Origin: CAZWCE01 sp964632505
GTDB lineage: Bacteria; Planctomycetota; Planctomycetia; Pirellulales; Thermoguttaceae
Direction: 5' to 3'
NCBI GenBank assembly: GCA_964632505.1
Contig: CAZWCE010000010.1
Location: 1 to 64,000 of the forward strand
DNA length: 64,000 nt
Below are positions 10,829 through 18,413 of this stretch, in pieces. The notes beneath the pieces were generated by a model, which saw only the letters and a list, made by a program, of their open reading frames with translations, did not search any database and was not told where the DNA came from. The first letter of the stretch is position 1; the number at the start of each line of letters is the position of its first letter. Both the position numbers and the translations under genes were made by a program.

Positions 10829-11113
10829 CGTCCGCGGGTAGGTCTTCTGACTTTCGGCGTTTCCGTTTCCATGCCTTCTCGACGACACCCTACGTCGGAT
10901 GCCACCAATGGCCCGAAGAAGAAGGAAACAGAAAGGAACAAGAGCCCCACTCTCACTGACTGAAAGAGCTGCTCCCACAAGAGGGGGGCACAGCTCAAAC
11001 ATCATTCGATGGATTCTCGCTCCGAAACCGATTACAGCGGCGAGGACCGTCCCGGATTCACACCGGGTTCCCTGTTCCGCGACCGAGAAAGAATCGACGG
11101 TCGCGCACCCACT
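10829..11113 (-). promoter_or_regulatory. Cobalamin (B12) riboswitch
   Basis: Read on the minus strand, the element has the diagnostic parts in order: GGTGCGCGACCG pairing with CGGTCGCG (11110 to about 11070), then GAACAGGGAACCCGGTGTGAA and TCCGGGACGGTCC, then CGCCGCTGTAATCGG, a GCCATTGG segment near 10910, GAGAAGGC, and the B12 box AAGTCAGAAGACCTACC at about 10837-10853. A long peripheral arm (GAGCTG...CAGCTC with an inner CCC/GGG) makes it longer than the usual 200 or so bases. Cobalamin riboswitches normally repress B12 transport or synthesis genes when B12 is present. The next gene downstream on this strand is the giant surface protein. I cannot tell whether control is by transcription or translation. 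Confidence 0.9.
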
Positions 11114-11521
11114 GACTATCTTGTCTCGTTTGTAAAAAAGCTAACTATACGTTTCACATGGGTTGTTCCGATACAACCGGAATAACCAGATTCAATATAA
11201 CAACCGGCGCAACTCCTGTCAAACAAATTCAAAGAGTTTCTCCGAAACCGCCGCACACGGAAACCGAAGGTGCCTCGAATGTCGCGTCGGCAACCCACCT
11301 CCCCCCTCCAGAAAAAAAGCCCACTCACAGTAATGTTTGCTTGACCGGCAGATTCCTCGAATCAACTCCTTTTCCCGATTAGGTTTCCTCGTTTTACGAT
11401 TCCGTTGGGGAATGGGGCAGGATCCTGAAAGTCTCATAACCTACTCTATGGTAGAAATACGGTTTCCGAGACCGATTTGCACCGATATCTCTGTTCAGAT
11501 CAGGCGATCAGAGAAAATCGC
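11114..11521. other. Intergenic region between riboswitch and hybrid kinase
   Basis: No supported gene is seen in these roughly 400 bases. It must hold the promoter of the riboswitch transcript (minus) and of the kinase gene (plus), but I could not find a convincing pair of -35/-10 hexamers for either; a TATAGT at 11144-11149 on the minus strand is a weak -10 candidate. Several short frames overlap here and all look like chance. Confidence 0.4.
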
Positions 11522-13531
11522 ATGCTGGAAGAGACCCAAATTCAACCTACCTTTTCGACCATGAACACCCCTCTCATTTTTCTCCAGGACGTGCTCCACC
11601 GCGCCGATCCGCCGGACCTCTTCGGGAAATGCTTCACACATCAGTTGAAGGAAATTTCCGGCGCCGCGTTCGTGCTTCTCGTACAACATTCCAAGACTGT
11701 GCCGGAGAAATCCGAGACGAAGAAAGCAGATGATCACACGAACACAAGCGTGTCGCAAACCTCTGCATCAGCCGGTATCAACACGAAGGTTCGTCGACCG
11801 AAGCCTCGCGAACTCGCCCAGCCGGGATCAAGCGACCAAGTGACGCTGCAAGATACGTCCCGGCCCTTGCACCGCATCGTCTCGATCGCTCCCGAAAACC
11901 GATACCATCTCCTGGAAGAGATCAATTCCGAATATCTTCTCGATCTGGCCTTCCAGGAAGAAGAGATTTCAAAATGGACAGCCTTCCGGGAAGAAGGTCC
12001 CTTCGAACCAGACTTTCATAAGAGGCGGTTGAAGCGGAATCTGAGACAAATGAGAATGGAGTGGTGTGTCGTCGTTCCCTTGACCGCCGAAGGAGAACGC
12101 ATTGGAACGATTCTCCTTTTCGATCTTCCCGACCGAAACCAAGAGCAAGCGATCGACCAGATCCTCACGCCTCTTCTCCCGACGATCGCGTCCCTGCTTC
12201 GCGGCAGCTTCGCCTATGAAGAAATGACAAAGCGCGTCGAGCAGCGATCCAAACAACTGGAGCAAAGCGAAGAAGATCACCGGAAAGCGGAGCGCGTGGC
12301 CGAAGAGGCAAATCATTGCAAAAGTGAGTTTCTCGCGAATATCAGCCACGAAATCCGAACACCGATGACCGCCATTCTGGGATTTGCCGACATTATCCGA
12401 GAACATGCCGAAGATGCACAAAGTCGCCAAGCCGCCGGTACGATTCAGAAGAACGGGCAATTATTGCTCTCGATCATCAACGATATTTTGGATATTTCCC
12501 GCATCGAAGCCGGGAAAATGGAAATGCACCCGGTATGGCTCCTTCTTCAAGAACTCATCGACGACATCGAACAATTGCTGCTCCCTGTAGCGAAGAAAAA
12601 AGGACTCGACCTGAAGACCCGAAAAAGCGGACAACTTCCGAAGGAGATCTTCTCCGACCCGATGCGGCTGAAACAAATCTTGATTCATATTTTGGCTAAT
12701 GCCGTCAAATTTTCAGAATCGGGGATCGTCCGGTTTTCTGCTTCCTTGAGTTGTAATCAAACGAACACACCGCTTCTCAAGTTCACCGTGAGCGACGAAG
12801 GAGTCGGGATCACGCCGGAGAAGCTTCGGAAGATCTTTCAACCATTCGCACCCGGGGATTCCTCGCTCTCTCGCCGACACGGGGGAACGGGCTTGGGACT
12901 GGCCATCAGCAAACAAATCGCCCAACTGCTCGGAGGGGATGTCATGGCGGAAAGCATCCCGGAGGTGGGTAGTACTTTTACCGTCACCGTTCGGGCAGCG
13001 CCTTCTTTCGGCAAGCTCGAAGAACGACAGCGTCATGTGGCACACCGTGCACTCAAAACGACCGCCGAAAAAAGTCAAGAAGAAGCGGAAGCGAGTGCAC
13101 GGGAAATCGGCTCGCAAGAGGGAACGAAAAGAAAGAGGAAACCTTCCCTGGCGGGGAAACGCATCCTACTCATCGAAGACGGTATCGATAATCAACGACT
13201 GATCGCGCTGCTATTGCAGAAAGAAGGTGCGGATGTCCTCACCGCTTCCGACGGCAAGCAAGGAGTGGCGATGTTCCGGAAACAAAAGGCCGAAGAAAGC
13301 ATCGACCTGATTCTGATGGATCTGCAGATGCCGATTCTCGACGGGTTCGATGCAACACGTCAAATTCGAGAAATCGATCCGGAAATCCCCATCGTCGCCC
13401 TCACCGCACACGCCATGCCCGCCGATCGCGAAAAATGCCTGCAAGCCGGGTGTTCGGAGTATCTCGCCAAACCGATCGACCGCCAAAGACTGATCGAAGT
13501 GATCGATGGGCAACTCAAGCCGGAATTCTAA
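11522..13531 (+). CDS. Hybrid sensor histidine kinase/response regulator
   Basis: The protein (669 residues from ATG 11522) has no clear membrane segment. Its N-terminal third contains a GAF-like stretch (about 120-235, with VVVPLTAEGERIGTILLF), followed by a coiled coil (about 235-265), a HisKA domain with the phospho-accepting His276 in FLANISHEIRTP, a HATPase domain with N (ANAVKF), G1 (DEGVGI) and G2 (GGTGLGLAI) boxes, a basic linker, and a receiver domain with Asp600 in LILMDLQMP. It should autophosphorylate and pass phosphate to its own receiver; output must go through a separate phosphotransfer protein or regulator not in this window. A TTG at 11477 and an ATG at 11561 are alternative starts. 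The kinase core resembles that of the gene at 50984-54160. The signal is unknown. Confidence 0.85.
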   Translation: MLEETQIQPTFSTMNTPLIFLQDVLHRADPPDLFGKCFTHQLKEISGAAFVLLVQHSKTVPEKSETKKADDHTNTSVSQTSASAGINTKVRRPKPRELAQPGSSDQVTLQDTSRPLHRIVSIAPENRYHLLEEINSEYLLDLAFQEEEISKWTAFREEGPFEPDFHKRRLKRNLRQMRMEWCVVVPLTAEGERIGTILLFDLPDRNQEQAIDQILTPLLPTIASLLRGSFAYEEMTKRVEQRSKQLEQSEEDHRKAERVAEEANHCKSEFLANISHEIRTPMTAILGFADIIREHAEDAQSRQAAGTIQKNGQLLLSIINDILDISRIEAGKMEMHPVWLLLQELIDDIEQLLLPVAKKKGLDLKTRKSGQLPKEIFSDPMRLKQILIHILANAVKFSESGIVRFSASLSCNQTNTPLLKFTVSDEGVGITPEKLRKIFQPFAPGDSSLSRRHGGTGLGLAISKQIAQLLGGDVMAESIPEVGSTFTVTVRAAPSFGKLEERQRHVAHRALKTTAEKSQEEAEASAREIGSQEGTKRKRKPSLAGKRILLIEDGIDNQRLIALLLQKEGADVLTASDGKQGVAMFRKQKAEESIDLILMDLQMPILDGFDATRQIREIDPEIPIVALTAHAMPADREKCLQAGCSEYLAKPIDRQRLIEVIDGQLKPEF

Positions 13532-13733
13532 TCGAAACGCGCCTTTCCGCGTCTTTGCGATACACGCATTGATATAAGCGATATCACTTTCAATCAACGA
13601 GATAACGGCACTTTCTTCCTTGGTAAGGAAACATCCCCTCTACACATTTGTGTATTGCAGATTTTGAAACTATTTAATTTGATAAACAACTCGATCCTTT
13701 TGCTGTATCATTCTGGTAACTCCATTGAGATTG

Positions 13734-14888
13734 TCAATCTTGGTCTAATAAGCAATCATGGTAAAAATCGAGAAATTGCCCGATAATCCTAGATTGCGAG
13801 AAATTTTCGCTAATATAACTTTTGGCATTCTTCCCCAACCTTTTTCTTAGCTCGGAATCACGAAGCAACAAGGCGATTCTATCCGCAAGCGAGGACGCAT
13901 CTCCCGCTGGAACGAGAAAACCGGTTTTTCCATCCTCGACAAGCTCGTTTTGTCCTCCGACATCGGTCACCACCATCGGTCGCCCCATCGCGGCGTACTC
14001 CAGCGTGGCATTCGAAAAACTCTCCGACCGACTTGAAAGAACCGCGACATCCATCAGCGGCAAGACTCGGCAAGGATTCTCCACCCCCCCCGTCCAGTAG
14101 ACGTTCTTTTCGATCTCAAGTTGCTTCACAAGATCGACCAGGCTGCGATGGTATTCTTCCACCTGCCTCCCAACACAAACCACACGGAGATTCGGCCATT
14201 GGGTGACCAGGCCCTTCACAGCACGCAAGAGACAGGCGTAATCCTTGATCGGGCGAACCGTTGCTACCATGCCGATCAATAAACCATCTTCAGGAATCCC
14301 CAACTCTTCCCGCGTAAGAGGATTCCGCCACCCCTCTTCGATTCTTTGGTTGGAAACAGGATTATATATCAAGCCGATCCGACGGCGTGGAATTCCTTGA
14401 TTGCGATGAGCGAAACATCGTGCAGCCTCACTGTTGGCGAGGTAACGGGTCGAGGTGATTCGCGAAACACATCGATGGACGAGACAGGATGTCCAGGTAT
14501 CGGTGTACCCGACATTTCTCCTCACACCAATCACCCGCCCCCGTCGTGCGAGAACCGTCGCCATCTGGGCCGTCCATTCGGCAGGAGGCCAAAAAGCATG
14601 AATCAAATCGATTTCCCACTGATGAATGAGCCTCGCCAGATGACGCGCATTGGCCAAAAATTGCCTTGCTCTTCTCCCAATACCACGTCTTTTAGGAATA
14701 TCATCTCGAATGACATACGGGTCGAGGGGGAAAGCATCCAGATTGGCTTCTTTTCGTCTATCGATCATGGCAAACCGCTTGGTCACTTCAGAATCGGGAA
14801 GGTGATTCATCAGCCAGCATAAATGCTGTTCGCTTCCTCCCAAACTATGACCTAAATGATCCACGAAATAGAGAACATTCATATTCAT
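13734..14888 (-). CDS. GT4-family glycosyltransferase
   Basis: This 384-residue protein has the GT-B fold layout of GT4 enzymes: an N-terminal acceptor-side domain starting VLYFVDHLGHSLGGSEQH (the GGSE glycine-rich loop), a linker around IYNPVSNQ, and a C-terminal nucleotide-sugar domain with GMVATVRPIKDY and the E(x7)E region SESFSNATLEYAAMGRPMV. Such enzymes move a sugar from a nucleotide donor to a lipid or polysaccharide acceptor at the cytoplasmic face. The specific sugar cannot be inferred. No other polysaccharide genes are adjacent, so it stands alone. ATG 14888 is used; ATG 14882 is equally possible. There is no signal peptide. Confidence 0.88.
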   Translation of the reverse strand: MNMNVLYFVDHLGHSLGGSEQHLCWLMNHLPDSEVTKRFAMIDRRKEANLDAFPLDPYVIRDDIPKRRGIGRRARQFLANARHLARLIHQWEIDLIHAFWPPAEWTAQMATVLARRGRVIGVRRNVGYTDTWTSCLVHRCVSRITSTRYLANSEAARCFAHRNQGIPRRRIGLIYNPVSNQRIEEGWRNPLTREELGIPEDGLLIGMVATVRPIKDYACLLRAVKGLVTQWPNLRVVCVGRQVEEYHRSLVDLVKQLEIEKNVYWTGGVENPCRVLPLMDVAVLSSRSESFSNATLEYAAMGRPMVVTDVGGQNELVEDGKTGFLVPAGDASSLADRIALLLRDSELRKRLGKNAKSYISENFSQSRIIGQFLDFYHDCLLDQD

Positions 14889-15057
14889 GAAGTCGCCAGC
14901 TTGTTTTCTTTCAAAGCGATTTGCAGAAATCTCAAACGCGCTATAGTTCTTTTACACCACCATCAAAAACTATTCTGGTTCTTCCGACATTTTAGTGGCT
15001 GATTGATGAGTCCTTGTCGTCGAGATCGATTGGCTCGGCTCGGATTCACCAACCAAA

Positions 15058-15156
15058 GCAGGGGGGCGTTCCCTGCTGCGCCCTCCACCATCTCCGCCTC
15101 CTGGAGGCCTGCGGCCGTGCGGGTGCGAGGCGAAGATGGCTCCGGCCGAAGCAGGG
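15058..15156. repeat. Compound inverted-repeat element (REP/MITE-like)
   Basis: A GC-rich island in otherwise AT-richer intergenic DNA. Nested arms are visible: CCCTGCT (15071-15077) with AGCAGGG (15150-15156); CCATCTCCGCCTC (15088-15100) with GAGGCGAAGATGG (15127-15139, 12 of 13 paired); an inner GCCTCC-T-GGAGGC (15096-15108); and an alternative GCAGGG/CCCTGC hairpin at 15058-15076. It could be a repetitive extragenic element or a structured RNA. There are no terminal target-site duplications that I can recognise. Confidence 0.55.
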
Positions 15157-15199
15157 GACGAATCGAACGCTTTTTACGCATGACAATTGGATTTGCGTA

Positions 15200-15469
15200 T
15201 CATTGCACTTCGGCACTAGCCATTAAATTCCCGGAAGAACCACTATTGGAATCCGTTGCCTTTACGAAAGGGAAGAATTCATCGGCGATGCCAAGGTCGA
15301 TATCATATCTTTCCTTTCGACCAATATACCCCGAAGAGCGCTGCCGGACACCAGCTTTCCATTCCACATGCACGAGAAAAAGTGTACTCCCCTGTTCGCG
15401 AATCGATCGTAGCGATTCTATCGAACAAGCATGCTCTCGATTGCCGCGAAATGAGATGCTCGAATGGGC
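15200..15469 (-). other. Possible coding remnant in gap before ABC transporter
   Basis: A minus frame of 89 codons is open between two stops. Its translation (for example YDIDLGIADEFFPFVKATD) looks more protein-like than the other frames here, but it has no ATG near the 5' end, no ribosome binding site and no family I recognise. It may be a decayed gene fragment or chance. Apart from this and the inverted-repeat element, I see nothing in the 735 bases between 14889 and 15623. Confidence 0.2.
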
Positions 15470-15623
15470 TCAGCATCTCGATGTGCCTGGTACCACTTGA
15501 CCTGTTTCCGGCAAATGCAAATAATGGGGGTTGTAAACGCAGAATCCAGCGTCCGCTGCAAGAAACCGCCCATCATGTCGCTGGAAATAATCGAAACAAT
15601 AGTTTTTGCCCCAAGATCATCTC

Positions 15624-16772
15624 ATGATGTTTTTCAAACTCTTCTACGCCCAGCTTCGATATAAATGGGGAGTCAGCGTGTTGATTTTTCTCGCCATGCT
15701 CTCGCTGGTAACGCTATACGTTTACTTGAACAACACGTCCCAATTCACGAATCGGTCGATGCAACTGGTGATGAAGAACATGGGTCACAACCTCCTGCTT
15801 CTTCCAGAAGCCGGCGACCCGCAGGACATCTATCTTTGTCGCGACGAGCAGCTCACTTTCCCGGAAGAGGTCGCCCACCAGATGAGCCGGTCGCTGGATC
15901 TGGCTTCGAAGTACTACGTCGCGGTGCTCCAACATCGGGCTCCGGTGGAGGGAAAGAATCTGATTCTCACCGGCATCGCTCCAATCGCGCGCCCCGATGA
16001 AACGGCGGAAAAGGGGAATATCATCACTCCACTGGAAACAAATCAAATCCGCCTGGGCAGCGAAGCAGCTAGACAACTCGGCAAGAAAGCCGGTGATTCG
16101 GTCGTGATTGAGAATAGGCCGCATCGCGTCACTGCGGTGCTTCCCCCGAAAGCTTCTCTCGACGATTGCCGCGTGTATCTCCCGCTTTTCGAATTGCAAG
16201 AGATGATGCAGAAGCCCGAGAAAATCCATTACATCTTGTCGTTTCTTTGTCTCCATGCCGGTTCGCTCGAACAGTCACTCCAACACCAGGAAAAACAGCT
16301 TGCCGAGCAGTTTCCCGATTTTCGTCAGATCAGCCGGATGGACATCGCTCAAGGAAGATATTTAGCCCGGCGTTCGACTAAAAAGTCGCTCTACTACCTC
16401 GCATTTCTCGTGAGCGCCATCACCGTAATCATCATTGCGGTCACAGGAGTCCAAGAGGTGAACGACCGCCGGCAGGAAACCGGGATTCTGATTGCCTTGG
16501 GGGTTCCGACGTGGTCTCTGATCGGACTGTATCTCTCGAAAATCCTGCTCATGGCGGTGTTGGCTTCCGTGTTCGGTTTTCTGTTGGGTTCACAACTCGC
16601 CGTGATCTGGACGCAGGATTTTCTCATCGTTAATACGCGACCCATCACTTTTCTTTGGGAACAATTACCGGGCGTGATGGCGGTCGCTTGCAGCGTGGCC
16701 GTGCTCGCCGAACTGCTCCCCGTGGTCAAGTTACTTTCCCTCGATCCTACTACGATTCTTGTGCAGGAATAG
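15624..16772 (+). CDS. ABC transporter permease, FtsX/MacB type
   Basis: A 382-residue membrane protein with one N-terminal membrane segment (about 12-33), a large extracytoplasmic domain of the MacB periplasmic-core type (about 35-250), and three C-terminal segments (about 254-277, 297-325 and 348-372) that form the FtsX domain. The region between the first two C-terminal segments (EVNDRRQETGILIALG) matches the coupling motif that contacts the ATPase. The neighbouring gene at 16778 encodes that ATPase, with only 5 bases between stop and start. MacB/LolCDE-type transporters act mechanically on extracytoplasmic substrates rather than pumping through a pore. No adaptor or substrate lipoprotein gene is adjacent, so the substrate is unknown. 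ATG 15624 or 15627 is used rather than the upstream TTG 15606. Confidence 0.85.
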   Translation: MMFFKLFYAQLRYKWGVSVLIFLAMLSLVTLYVYLNNTSQFTNRSMQLVMKNMGHNLLLLPEAGDPQDIYLCRDEQLTFPEEVAHQMSRSLDLASKYYVAVLQHRAPVEGKNLILTGIAPIARPDETAEKGNIITPLETNQIRLGSEAARQLGKKAGDSVVIENRPHRVTAVLPPKASLDDCRVYLPLFELQEMMQKPEKIHYILSFLCLHAGSLEQSLQHQEKQLAEQFPDFRQISRMDIAQGRYLARRSTKKSLYYLAFLVSAITVIIIAVTGVQEVNDRRQETGILIALGVPTWSLIGLYLSKILLMAVLASVFGFLLGSQLAVIWTQDFLIVNTRPITFLWEQLPGVMAVACSVAVLAELLPVVKLLSLDPTTILVQE

Positions 16773-16777
16773 TCGCC

Positions 16778-17458
16778 GTGCTTCTCGAAGTTCAAAATGT
16801 CTCGAAAACCTATCGAAAAGGAGATCACTCCGTACACGCGCTGCAGCATATTAATCTGCAAGTGGAATCCGGAGAATTCGTGATCATCCACGGCGCCAGT
16901 GGTAGCGGAAAATCGACGCTTCTCTTGATGCTCGGAGGCATGCTGCGGCCCAACGACGGAAACGTCCTGTTTCGAGGTACCGAACTCTATCGAATGAGAA
17001 CGTTCCGACGAGCAAGGTTTCGACGTCGCCACGTGGGATTTCTCTTCCAGAAGTTCTTCCTGCTTCCCCACCTGACTGCCCAAGACAACATCCGCCTCGC
17101 ACAATCGATGCAAGTGGGAAATCAGGCCTCCGAACAGGAGGTGCGTCGCGTGGCCGATCGACTGGGAATCGACTCCCGACTTCACCATCATCCTTTCGAG
17201 TTGAGCGTGGGCGAGCAACAGCGAGTCGCCATGGCCAGGGCGGTCGCCGGGAACCCCGACCTACTTCTCGCCGATGAACCGACGGGAAACCTCGATCGGC
17301 AAAACCGCACCTTGCTGGCCGAGTTCCTCACTGAACAGAATCGCCGGGGACGGACCATTGTGGTCGTCACTCACGACGAAAGTCTGATGGAACTCGGTAG
17401 CCGCGCTTACGAAATGAGCGAAGGCCGTCTCTGCTCGGACGAGATTTCTTCGCATTGA
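16778..17458 (+). CDS. ABC transporter ATP-binding protein, LolD/MacB type
   Basis: This 226-residue ATPase starts at GTG 16778, chosen because AGGA lies 9 nt upstream inside the end of the permease gene. It has Walker A (GASGSGKST), Q-loop (GFLFQKFFLLPHLT), signature (LSVGEQQRVAMARAV, with V in place of the usual G of LSGG), Walker B (LLLADEPTGNLD) and H-loop (VVTHD). Length and motifs match the LolD/MacB/FtsE group. It powers the permease encoded just upstream, with two copies per complex. Translation is probably coupled to the permease gene. Confidence 0.9.
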   Translation: MLLEVQNVSKTYRKGDHSVHALQHINLQVESGEFVIIHGASGSGKSTLLLMLGGMLRPNDGNVLFRGTELYRMRTFRRARFRRRHVGFLFQKFFLLPHLTAQDNIRLAQSMQVGNQASEQEVRRVADRLGIDSRLHHHPFELSVGEQQRVAMARAVAGNPDLLLADEPTGNLDRQNRTLLAEFLTEQNRRGRTIVVVTHDESLMELGSRAYEMSEGRLCSDEISSH

Positions 17459-17980
17459 CGATCGATCAATGCGTTCCTTCAATCACCCGATGAGCCTATC
17501 TGTGAATGGAAAACTCGTGATGGAAAAACCGAAGCGAAAAGATCTCGTCATTCTGTAAGACATCCAACTGAGCTGTATGAAGCCGAACGCCCCCTTTCGC
17601 AAGGCGTCTGGATGCCCTACATCTCTTATCTATGCTCTTTGAATAAAGTCCGCTCCGGGGGAAAACATTCTTCCGAGATAATCGAAGATCAAACGCCAGA
17701 AGACCGGAAAACCTTCGGGTTCCGCGCGCTCTGCCCCCCATCATGGCTGAGTTTGAGGCGATGGAGTCCCCAAAAGAAGTCACAAGGCTTCGATCGTCAC
17801 GACCGCTTGACCGGAAGCCCGATGTTTTCGGTACTTGGGTAGAGAATTCGACAGTCTCGGCATGAACGACACCTTCCCTTTTCCAAAACGGTATGTACCG
17901 TTTTGGCTTTCAGGTTTAGGCCGCTCCGCCGACCGTCGGCAGGTATCGTAAGTACTGATTCGGCAAGGGTTTAGAAAAAG
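17459..17980. other. Gene-free stretch
   Basis: No gene is supported in these 520 bases: the open frames here are short, lack binding sites and resemble no family. The only clear structure is the perfect palindrome at 17883-17906, listed separately. Confidence 0.5.
17883..17906. repeat. Perfect 11-bp inverted repeat
   Basis: CCAAAACGGTA, a 2-base spacer, then TACCGTTTTGG. The two arms match exactly. No T-run follows on either strand, so it is not a standard intrinsic terminator; it could be a regulator-binding palindrome, or an RNA hairpin downstream of the tRNA-Ala gene. Confidence 0.6.
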
Positions 17981-18053
17981 TGGAGCGGAGGAGAGTCGAA
18001 CTCCCGACCTCAGCATTGCGAACGCTGCGCTCTCCCAACTGAGCTACCGCCCC
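17981..18053 (-). tRNA. tRNA-Ala (CGC)
   Basis: The minus strand folds as a complete cloverleaf of 73 bases. The acceptor GGGGCGG pairs with CCGCTCC, including the G3:U70 pair that is the alanine identity element. The anticodon loop TTCGCAA gives CGC, reading GCG codons. D-loop AGCTCAGTTGGGAGAGC and T-loop GTTCGACTC are standard. The 3' CCA is not encoded. It stands alone. Confidence 0.95.
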
Positions 18054-18326
18054 GAAGAAACGAACTGCATTTTATCGGTTTTCTCTCTCACTGTCAAAGG
18101 GTCTCTTACCAAGAGAACCGAGTATCTGAGAAATCCCCGTTCAGCCGACTTCTCGACCACCATCGGCAAATCCGGGGGAGCAATTAAAGAAATTCTCGAC
18201 TTAGGGAAAGATCCGTCATCTTTCTGATCACATATACCATGCGGTGTTCGAGGTTCTCAAATCGACGGTTTTCTCGCCCGGGGTCAAAAAGAGTGCTCTT
18301 CCTTCCCCATCCTACCGATAATATCG

Positions 18327-18366
18327 AATAGGAGGATTCTATCAACACAAACAACTCCCTCCTATT
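18327..18366 (+). repeat. 9-bp inverted repeat in leader of the TPR-sulfotransferase gene
   Basis: AATAGGAGG (18327-18335) and CCTCCTATT (18358-18366) match exactly with a 22-base loop, ending about 47 bases before the start codon. The first arm contains a strong Shine-Dalgarno-like GGAGG that would be sequestered in the hairpin, yet no start codon follows it at a useful distance. The only reading start nearby, ATG 18368, gives three codons. It may be a leader hairpin of the downstream mRNA. Confidence 0.45.
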
Positions 18367-18413
18367 AATGTATTTCTAGCAAATGTTTTAGCCGCATGCG
18401 TGTCGGGGGAAGT

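Noticed and set aside
10464..10998. Short minus frames between riboswitch and giant gene
   Set aside because: One overlaps the aptamer, and neither has a binding site or a recognisable product. I kept this stretch as leader sequence.
15003..15627. Plus-strand frames of 123-165 codons before the ABC permease
   Set aside because: They cross the inverted-repeat element and read as random sequence with many Ser/Arg/Pro residues. No start site or family was seen.
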